Below are positions 1-4,475 of a DNA stretch of 6,461 nucleotides, piece by piece; position 1 is the stretch's first letter, and every line of letters starts with the position of its first letter. Both the position numbers and the translations under genes were made by a program. Below the pieces are notes generated by a model. It worked only from the letters and a program-made list of their open reading frames with translations, searched no databases and had not been told where the DNA came from. The DNA is from Bacteroidota bacterium (GTDB lineage: Bacteria > Bacteroidota > Ignavibacteria > UBA10030 > UBA6906), in contig JAGDMJ010000200.1 in NCBI GenBank assembly GCA_017860555.1, positions 1 to 6,461 on the forward strand, in the 5' to 3' direction.

Positions 1-571
1 CCGTGTCAAAAAAATGATAGGTAGCATCGGGGCCGGTCCTGCTGAGCGGAACGTGCAACGTGAGGACATCAACATCCATCAATGCGTCCAGAGGAAGGAA
101 ACAAGCGTTCCCGGTCTGCCGGGCCAGGGGCGGGTCGTTCTGCAAAACGCTCATGCGCAACGCCTCTCCAACCTTCACCACCTTTGAGCCGATATTTCCT
201 ATCCCCACGATGCCCAGACTTTTTCCCGCAAGACTGAAACGAAGCCTTTGCGAAAGTGTGAGGAGCGCCGCGGCGACATACTCCGCAACCGAGTTTGCGT
301 TGCACCCCGGAGCACTGGCAAAGCCAATTCCGCACCTGGCAAGATAATCCAGATCGACATGATCCGTGCCTATGGTTGCGGTCCCCACGAAGCGGACAGG
401 ACTTCCACCAAGCAATGCAGCGTTCACCTTCGTTTCGGAGCGAATCACCAGAATGTCCGCATTTCGCACCGCGGAAGCCTGAATGTCGACCGTTTCAAGC
501 GCCGTTACTTCCCCCAGAGTGCTGAAGACGCGCTCCCCAAACGGGATGTTTCTATCGATAACAATGTGCAT
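1..571 (-). CDS. pdxB: 4-phosphoerythronate dehydrogenase PdxB, N-terminal half (runs off left edge)
   Basis: NAD-dependent D-2-hydroxyacid dehydrogenase that oxidises 4-phosphoerythronate to 2-oxo-3-hydroxy-4-phosphobutanoate in the DXP-dependent pyridoxal phosphate pathway; cytoplasmic. The 190 visible codons start MHIVIDRNIPFGE and contain the PdxB-typical GTATIGTDHVD (about 63-73), APGCNANSVAEYV (87-99), a Rossmann nucleotide loop GIGNIG (123-128) and NDPPLA (145-150), followed by LTLHVPLSRTGPD near the edge. PdxB proteins are about 380 residues, so roughly half is present; the catalytic Arg, Glu and His expected in the C-terminal half lie outside the window. ATG at 571 matches the family N-terminus. 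An in-frame GTG at 598-596, overlapping the stop of the upstream remnant, would add nine residues and is less likely. No Shine-Dalgarno is visible before either start. Identity is from motif recognition and is quite secure. Confidence 0.93.
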   Translation of the reverse strand, partial: MHIVIDRNIPFGERVFSTLGEVTALETVDIQASAVRNADILVIRSETKVNAALLGGSPVRFVGTATIGTDHVDLDYLARCGIGFASAPGCNANSVAEYVAAALLTLSQRLRFSLAGKSLGIVGIGNIGSKVVKVGEALRMSVLQNDPPLARQTGNACFLPLDALMDVDVLTLHVPLSRTGPDATYHFFDT

Positions 572-594
572 GAAATTCGGGGGTAAAGTGAAGG

Positions 595-831
595 TCACAT
601 TGACGAAGCGTCGCCGACACGACTGAGCTGCAATTCACCGAAATCGAAATCCGGATTGGGGATGTCCATTCTCATCTCAGCTGATCGACCCGAAGCATCC
701 AACACGAACGTCACAAGTCCTTTGGGCAGCGTCTTGTCATGGAGTTCGATCTGAAACGCATTGTATTCCCAATCGCTGAGGTGCTCCGGTTGGTCAGAAC
801 TGCCATCCAAGATACAACCGGGGCGGGTGAG
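595..831 (-). pseudogene. C-terminal remnant of a DUF3471-containing serine hydrolase (class C beta-lactamase-like family)
   Basis: An open frame of about 78 codons reads from just after an in-frame TAA (834-832) to TGA at 595-597. The only start-like codon giving a sizeable product is TTG at 810 (71 aa), with no ribosome binding site. The residues DWEYNAFQIELHDK, GLVTFVLDASGR and IPNPDFDFGEL resemble the end of the DUF3471 domain, normally found at the C-terminus of beta-lactamase-family serine hydrolases several hundred residues long. The catalytic domain and the start of DUF3471 are absent, and the frame breaks directly beside the heptamer hairpin at 838-929. I therefore read it as a truncated gene remnant. 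A real short protein translated ahead of pdxB is possible, since its final ATGTGA overlaps a pdxB-frame GTG. The family call comes from remembered motifs and is moderately sure. Confidence 0.6.
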
Positions 832-837
832 TTACAA

Positions 838-929
838 GAGGGTAGAGGGTAGAGTGCAGAAGGTAGAGGGAAGAACAAAAACTTACCGATTCTATTCTTC
901 CCTCTGCACTCTTCCCTCTTCCCTTCTAG
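838..929. repeat. Long imperfect hairpin built from two opposed heptamer arrays
   Basis: Two purine/pyrimidine-biased arms, 841-875 and 895-929, are each exactly five 7-nt units long and face each other across a 19-nt AT-richer loop. The left arm uses units such as GGTAGAG, TGCAGAA and GGAAGAA. The right arm, read on the minus strand, uses GGAAGAG, TGCAGAG and GGAAGAA. The arms pair imperfectly and can slide by one unit. The stop codon of the BrkB gene (926-928) lies inside the right arm. The element may work as a transcript-end hairpin for that gene, although it lacks a clean T tract, or it may be a dispersed non-coding repeat. It matches no insertion sequence that I recognise. Confidence 0.8.
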
Positions 930-1834
930 GCTGACTTCGCGTGTTCCTGCAGCCGGGTCGTGGTCGGAATTGCGTGCTCGGTCGGCTTTGCCCCGGATCC
1001 GAACATCGTCGCGTACACGTACGTGAATTCCGCTCCGAGGAACAGGATCTGTGCCGAGTAGTAAACCCAGACCAGAAGAATTGCCAGGGAGCCTGCAGCT
1101 CCGTAGGTTGATCCTATTGATCCACGGCCAAGGTAAAGACCGATGAGGTATTTTCCGGCGACGAACAGGAACGTAGTGACCAGAGCACCTATTCGCACAT
1201 CCTTCCAGGAGATCTGGACATCCGGCAGTATCTTGAAGAGCAATGCAAAAAGGATGTAGACCACTCCGAGCGAGATGACGACATTGACGATTTGCAGGAT
1301 GACCGGAGGAATGGAAAGAATGGACCCCAGATACTCCTCGAGCGCGGAAAGTCCGGCCGAAATCAGCAACGACACGAGTAGCAGGAACCCCATCCCCACA
1401 ACCAGTCCGAACGACACCAACCTGTTCCTGATGAATTCCTTCAGGAACGCCCCTCCCGGTTTTGGCTTGACCTTCCAGATGATATTGAGCGAATCCTGCA
1501 GTTCGATAAACGCGGCGGTGGCAGCGATACCCAGCGTCACGATACTGATGATCGTCGCGATGGTTCCGCCACTCGTCTCGTTGGTTTTCTTGATCGCTGT
1601 CTGAATCAGCTGGGCCCCCTCGAACCCGACCAGTCCTTTGAGTTCCTGAACGATCCTCCCCTGGGCTGCGTCGGCACCAAAAATGGCGCCTGCCACGGCG
1701 ATGGCAATCACCAGGAGCGGCGCCACGGAGAATACCGTGAAGTATGAAAGCGCCGCGGCAAGTTTCGGGACCTTATCATTGGAATACTCGTCAATGATCG
1801 TCTTGAGCGTTTGCCAGATCTGCCTGAAATTCAT
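926..1834 (-). CDS. YihY/BrkB family inner-membrane protein
   Basis: Integral membrane protein of the YihY/virulence factor BrkB family (formerly mis-named ribonuclease BN); the molecular role is not established. The 302 residues have about six hydrophobic segments (near 34-55, 92-115, 138-162, 178-202, 213-236 and 246-272). Family signatures visible are KLAAALSYFTVFSVAPLL (24-41), LPD followed by SWKDVRIGALVT (203-220), and YGAAGSLAILLVWVYYSAQI (244-263), then LGAEFTYVYA. Length is normal for the family and both ends look intact. I chose ATG at 1834 because it is preceded by GGAAAGGAG (1838-1846) and gives the usual short cytoplasmic N-terminus; a TTG at 1873 would add 13 unsupported residues. 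The gene diverges from the response regulator, and its stop codon is embedded in the heptamer hairpin. Confidence 0.93.
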   Translation of the reverse strand: MNFRQIWQTLKTIIDEYSNDKVPKLAAALSYFTVFSVAPLLVIAIAVAGAIFGADAAQGRIVQELKGLVGFEGAQLIQTAIKKTNETSGGTIATIISIVTLGIAATAAFIELQDSLNIIWKVKPKPGGAFLKEFIRNRLVSFGLVVGMGFLLLVSLLISAGLSALEEYLGSILSIPPVILQIVNVVISLGVVYILFALLFKILPDVQISWKDVRIGALVTTFLFVAGKYLIGLYLGRGSIGSTYGAAGSLAILLVWVYYSAQILFLGAEFTYVYATMFGSGAKPTEHAIPTTTRLQEHAKSA

Positions 1835-1837
1835 GCT

Positions 1838-1846
1838 CTCCTTTCC
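1838..1846 (-). promoter_or_regulatory. Shine-Dalgarno of the BrkB-family gene
   Basis: GGAAAGGAG on the minus strand ends 3 nt before the ATG at 1834. It supports that start over the upstream TTG at 1873. It also shows that this genome uses SD-led initiation, in contrast to the apparently leaderless response regulator next door. Confidence 0.75.
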
Positions 1847-1873
1847 TGCTGTTCCGCCGCAGTGATGATTCAA

Positions 1874-1890
1874 GAAGCGAAAGACGCTTC
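1874..1890. repeat. Short inverted repeat in the divergent intergenic region
   Basis: GAAGCG and CGCTTC form perfect 6-nt arms around a 5-nt spacer (AAAGA). The repeat lies 40-56 nt upstream of the BrkB start and about 63 nt upstream of the -35 of the regulator promoter. It could be an operator for the BrkB-family gene or a 5' UTR hairpin. It does not resemble the cop-box palindrome at 4187-4202. Function is unknown. Confidence 0.35.
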
Positions 1891-1952
1891 CACATTGCCA
1901 TCAGGATAGTTGCGTATTTTGGGCCCTCGGGTGTTCGCCCGATGTTGCTTCG

Positions 1953-1981
1953 TTGAAATGCTCGGGGTGAAGTGCTATATT
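1953..1981 (+). promoter_or_regulatory. Near-consensus sigma70-type promoter of the response regulator, implying a leaderless mRNA
   Basis: TTGAAA (1953-1958) and TATATT (1976-1981) are separated by exactly 17 nt. The first purine at the expected start distance is A1988, which is also the A of the regulator ATG, so the transcript would have little or no 5' leader. This agrees with the lack of a Shine-Dalgarno before that ATG. If the host uses the Bacteroidota type of -7 motif (TAnnTTTG), TATATTG is also close. Prediction from sequence only. Confidence 0.6.
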
Positions 1982-1987
1982 GCCTGC

Positions 1988-2686
1988 ATGCGGATCCTGA
2001 TCGTTGAAGACGAGAAAAAGGTCGCCCAGTTCCTCCAGAAAGGCTTCCAGGCCGAATCCTTCACGGTGGACGTCGCGGCTGACGGCCACACGGGGCTACG
2101 CCTGGCGCAGACAGAATCGTACGACGCTATCATTCTGGATGTGATGCTCCCCGGAAAAAACGGCTTCGAGATCCTTACCGCATTGCGGGCGCTGAAGATT
2201 GCCACGCCGGTCCTAATGCTCTCGGCAAAAAGCGACATTGAGGACCGCGTGGAGGGGCTGAACCTGGGTGCCGATGACTATCTTCCGAAGCCCTTCGCCT
2301 TTTCGGAGGTCCTGGCCCGTATCCGGGCGATCGTGCGCAGAAAGTCTGCGGACGTGATGGCCTCGTTCCTGACGGTCGCCGACCTCCGGATGGACCTTCT
2401 TTCCCGCCGCGTCGAGAGAGGGGGCAAGGACATTCCGCTCACCAACAAGGAGTTCGAACTGCTCCAGTACCTCCTCCGGAACAAAGGGCGGGTTCTTTCC
2501 CGGGTGATCCTGATGGAGCACATCTGGGATATCAACTTCGACAGCGAGACCAATATTGTCGACGTGGTCATCAACCGTCTCCGCCGGAAAATTGATGATG
2601 GATTTCCCACGAAGCTCATCCACACCGTTCGTGGTGTTGGCTATGCACTGAAAGAACCTACCGATGACTCTGCGACAGAGGATTAG
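1988..2686 (+). CDS. OmpR-family response regulator, CusR/CopR-like
   Basis: DNA-binding response regulator phosphorylated by the kinase encoded immediately downstream. The 232-residue protein has a receiver domain (about 1-118) with acidic pocket E7-D8, phospho-acceptor D51 in the LDVMLPG motif, S79 and K101 in LPKPF. A winged-helix OmpR/PhoB effector domain follows (about 127-223), with LTNKEFELLQYLLRNKGRVLS, the recognition-helix region ETNIVDVVINRLRRKID and the terminal wing IHTVRGVGY. All phosphorelay residues are intact and the length is standard. ATG at 1988 fits the family start MRILIVEDE; the frame is open upstream to 1910, but those residues look non-coding. The regulator's 3' end overlaps the kinase gene by 23 nt. 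The CusR/CopR likeness is from overall sequence feel; regulator identity beyond OmpR family is inference. Confidence 0.95.
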   Translation: MRILIVEDEKKVAQFLQKGFQAESFTVDVAADGHTGLRLAQTESYDAIILDVMLPGKNGFEILTALRALKIATPVLMLSAKSDIEDRVEGLNLGADDYLPKPFAFSEVLARIRAIVRRKSADVMASFLTVADLRMDLLSRRVERGGKDIPLTNKEFELLQYLLRNKGRVLSRVILMEHIWDINFDSETNIVDVVINRLRRKIDDGFPTKLIHTVRGVGYALKEPTDDSATED

Positions 2687-4076
2687 ATCCACCCGGTTTG
2701 TCCTGACGCTCTGGTATTCGATCATTCTTCTGGCGGCGTTCATTCTCTTCGGCGCCGGCGTGTACGTCTACTTGCGGCACGTGGAAGAGGCGGGACTGGA
2801 GCAGAACCTGGTCGAAGAGATCGATTGGATTTCCCGACTCGTCGACCTGGAGCGGAGCCGCATCGATGTCTGGACGCTGAGCGATCTCTCCAACGATGTC
2901 GGTCAGCGCATCGTGGCGCACTACAATGTGAATCCTCGCAACTACGATGTTGTTCTCGCTTTCGTGAACGGCACCATCTTGTACCGCTCTCCCAGCGGGA
3001 GGTCCTTCCTTGTGTCGGGAACGATCCTTCCCCCCGATCGGACTCTCCTGCAGTCGGTCACATCCCCCGACAGAGAGGTCTACCGCGTCGCGTTGCGGCG
3101 CACCGATCCGTTCATCATCCAGGTGGCATACAGCGAGACGGCCACGGAGACGGTCCTGGGTCACCTCCTCTCGATTTTCGGCGTCCTCATGCCGGTCGTG
3201 CTGTTTGTTGCGTTCGCCGGCGGGTGGATCATGGCAGGGATGGTTCTTCGCCCTATTGGCCAGATCACCCGGCTCGCGGACCGCATCTCCGCGAAGAATC
3301 TTAGCGAACGCATCCCGCAGCGCGACGTGCCCGACGAACTCGGCCAGCTTATCACCACGATCAACCGGATGATCGCGCGCCTCGAGTCGTCGTTCAGCCA
3401 GATCCGGGAATTCTCCCTGAGTGTTGCTCATGAGCTTCGCACACCGCTGACAATACTCAAAGGAGAGTCAGAGCTTGCCCTTGCGCGCGCGTTGACGCGC
3501 GAGGAAACGGAGCGTCTCGTCACGACGTATCTTGAGGAGACCGTCAGGATGTCGCGCATCGTGGATGACCTCCTGACGCTTGCGAAGGCTGACGCCGGGC
3601 AGATCAAGATCCAGAAGGAGGCGGTAGAGCTCTCCCGGCTTCTCCGGGACATTCACGAGGATGCCGTCATCCTGTCTTCAGACAAACCGCTCAACGTCGA
3701 GCTTCGTCGCAACGATCAGGTGACCGTTCTCGGGGATGAAGCCCGTTTGCGCCAGTTGTTCCGCGTGCTCCTTTCCAATGCGGTTCAGTATACGGATCCA
3801 GGCGGTTCCGTGTCTATTTCGTCGCGCCGGGCAGGCGGAGAGGTACACATTGATATAGAAGATACAGGGATTGGAATTCCGCAGGACGCGCTGGACAAGG
3901 TTTTCCAGCGTTTTTACAGGGTTGACGAGGCGCGCACGCGGGTAAAAGGCGGGAGCGGGCTCGGCCTCTCCATTGCCCAGTGGATCGCCAATGCCCACAG
4001 CGGTTCGGTTTCCGTTCGGAGCGCAGTGGGGAAAGGGTCCTGCTTCACCGTGACGTTGCCAGTGAGGGACGGTTGA
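2664..4076 (+). CDS. Membrane sensor histidine kinase, CusS/heavy-metal-sensor-like architecture
   Basis: Partner kinase of the upstream regulator; it senses an envelope signal and phosphorylates the regulator. In its 470 residues the order is TM1 (about 13-37), a periplasmic domain (about 38-168), TM2 (about 169-194), HAMP (about 192-245), HisKA with phospho-accepting H256 in the H-box SVAHELRTPL, and HATPase_c. The last has the N-box Asn N372 (SNAVQYT), G1 box EDTGIGIP (399-406), an F-box near FQRFYR, and G2 box GGSGLGLS (429-436). All catalytic boxes are intact. The periplasmic domain contains no Met or Cys and only a few His (H39, H86, H167), so the CusS-type metal-binding cluster is not evident. 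ATG at 2664 lies inside the regulator gene (23-nt overlap), which points to co-transcription and translational coupling. The signal is unknown. Confidence 0.94.
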   Translation: MTLRQRIRSTRFVLTLWYSIILLAAFILFGAGVYVYLRHVEEAGLEQNLVEEIDWISRLVDLERSRIDVWTLSDLSNDVGQRIVAHYNVNPRNYDVVLAFVNGTILYRSPSGRSFLVSGTILPPDRTLLQSVTSPDREVYRVALRRTDPFIIQVAYSETATETVLGHLLSIFGVLMPVVLFVAFAGGWIMAGMVLRPIGQITRLADRISAKNLSERIPQRDVPDELGQLITTINRMIARLESSFSQIREFSLSVAHELRTPLTILKGESELALARALTREETERLVTTYLEETVRMSRIVDDLLTLAKADAGQIKIQKEAVELSRLLRDIHEDAVILSSDKPLNVELRRNDQVTVLGDEARLRQLFRVLLSNAVQYTDPGGSVSISSRRAGGEVHIDIEDTGIGIPQDALDKVFQRFYRVDEARTRVKGGSGLGLSIAQWIANAHSGSVSVRSAVGKGSCFTVTLPVRDG

Positions 4077-4083
4077 TGCCTTG

Positions 4084-4126
4084 AGACATCAGACGTCTGA
4101 CGTCTTGCGTCATATTTCTGATGTTT
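4084..4126. repeat. Heptamer array and nested palindromes after the kinase gene; possible terminator
   Basis: From 4084 the sequence runs as consecutive 7-nt units: AGACATC, AGACGTC, TGACGTC, TTGCGTC. It contains a perfect 12-nt palindrome TCAGACGTCTGA (4089-4100), an inner stem TGACG/CGTCA (4098-4102 with 4108-4112), and outer perfect arms ACATCAGA (4086-4093) and TCTGATGT (4117-4124). The outer stem extends outward with a wobble pair and is followed by TTTGTTT, so it could terminate the regulator-kinase transcript. The same 7-nt architecture, with different units, occurs at 838-929. Confidence 0.65.
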
Positions 4127-4142
4127 GTTTATGACCCATCCT

Positions 4143-4175
4143 GGATCGATCGTGGGTTTGATAGTCCCGCGATCC
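4143..4175. repeat. Imperfect inverted repeat between the kinase and the downstream operator
   Basis: GGATCG (4143-4148) and CGATCC (4170-4175) form perfect outer arms. An inner GGG/CCC pair (4154-4156 with 4166-4168) could extend the stem with unpaired bases between. No T tract follows, so it is not a convincing terminator. It lies about 11 nt upstream of the cop-box-like palindrome and could be structural or regulatory. Confidence 0.3.
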
Positions 4176-4186
4176 TGCCTCGTTTC

Positions 4187-4202
4187 ATGACAATTCTGTC
4201 AT
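4187..4202. promoter_or_regulatory. Cop-box-like operator, candidate binding site for the adjacent OmpR-family regulator
   Basis: ATGACAATTCTGTCAT is a perfect 6-nt-arm inverted repeat with a 4-nt spacer. It fits the cop box pattern TGACAnnnnTGTnAT known for CopR/PcoR and closely resembles the CusR box core. It lies just after a CusR/CopR-like regulator-kinase pair and upstream of a small membrane-protein ORF and a Deg/HtrA protease. A possible extra half site GGTCAT (4219-4224) sits 22 nt, about two helical turns, after the second arm. If the start site is near 4247, the palindrome is centred near -52, a usual place for an OmpR-type activator. That this regulator binds here is inference. Confidence 0.6.
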
Positions 4203-4234
4203 TCTCCGTTCATCTTCCGGTCATACACCCCTCG

Positions 4235-4240
4235 TATTCT
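4235..4240 (+). promoter_or_regulatory. Possible -10 element for the small ORF and Deg protease
   Basis: TATTCT at 4235-4240 is a fair -10 hexamer, but the sequence 17 nt upstream (ATCTTC) is a poor -35. This is what an activator-dependent promoter would look like, and a cop-box-like palindrome stands at the matching upstream position. The predicted start near 4247 would leave a leader of about 23 nt before the ATG at 4270. Weak evidence alone. Confidence 0.35.
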
Positions 4241-4269
4241 ATTGCAGTACCAGGTAGACTGATTTCTGT

Positions 4270-4407
4270 ATGTGGAAAAAGCGCTTAGAGCCACCTCAGG
4301 CAATCGATCCTGTCAGGATCGGTGGGAAAAGAACGGTGATGAGCCTCGCGGCCATTGTTGCTATCGCTGTCCTCCTCCTGTTCATCATCCGCTTTACGCT
4401 GCTCTGA
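4270..4407 (+). CDS. Small single-pass membrane protein, 45 aa, unknown function
   Basis: ATG at 4270 opens 45 codons ending in TGA at 4405-4407, a length most gene callers skip. The product begins MWKKRLEPPQ, has a basic stretch ending K20-R21, and then a single hydrophobic segment (about residues 24-45, including SLAAIVAIAVLLLFII) running to the C-terminus. The positive-inside rule predicts a cytoplasmic N-terminus and a membrane-anchored tail. It lies downstream of the cop-box-like site and 68 nt before the Deg protease, so it would be first in the protease transcript. No good Shine-Dalgarno is seen; AGGTAG (4252-4257) is rather far away. I do not recognise the family. Possible roles are a regulator or partner of the protease or the sensor kinase, which is speculation. 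An inner ATG at 4339 would give a bare 22-residue helix. The competing +3 frame through here looks non-coding. Confidence 0.5.
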   Translation: MWKKRLEPPQAIDPVRIGGKRTVMSLAAIVAIAVLLLFIIRFTLL

Positions 4408-4461
4408 CAGAACAGAAACCAGGCTCACGATCAATCAGGAACCAGCTATCTCATCATTCAG

Positions 4462-4467
4462 AAAGGA
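4462..4467 (+). promoter_or_regulatory. Shine-Dalgarno of the Deg protease, fixes its start
   Basis: AAAGGA lies 8 nt before the ATG at 4476. It supports that start over the long in-frame extension back to GTG 4272, which overlaps the small membrane-protein ORF and has no protein-like character. Confidence 0.65.
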
Positions 4468-4475
4468 CGGTATCT

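Noticed and set aside
248..586. 112-codon plus-strand ORF at the left end
   Set aside because: The minus strand here encodes a continuous PdxB with many conserved motifs, so this is its antisense shadow.
811..831. Lipobox-like LTRPGC at the start of the DUF3471 frame
   Set aside because: No hydrophobic signal segment precedes it and the frame is closed by a stop three codons' distance upstream, so it is coincidence.
838..929. CRISPR-like or insertion-sequence end
   Set aside because: Repeat units are 7 nt without spacers, and no transposase, cas gene or target-site duplication is visible.
1835..1873. TTG start at 1873 for the BrkB-family gene
   Set aside because: The ATG at 1834 has GGAAAGGAG before it, and the 13 added residues are atypical of the family N-terminus.
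1910..1987. 26-residue extension of the response regulator
   Set aside because: The family begins MRILIVEDE exactly at 1988, and the extension runs through the near-consensus promoter.
2658..3431. 257-codon minus-strand ORF opposite the kinase
   Set aside because: It is a shadow of a clearly functional kinase frame. The product is charged low-complexity sequence without recognisable motifs.
4272..4475. A long in-frame 5' extension of the Deg protease starting at GTG 4272
   Set aside because: The extra 68 residues are rich in Cys, Pro, His and Arg with no domain character, would bury the signal/anchor sequence, and overlap a better small ORF. ATG 4476 has a Shine-Dalgarno.
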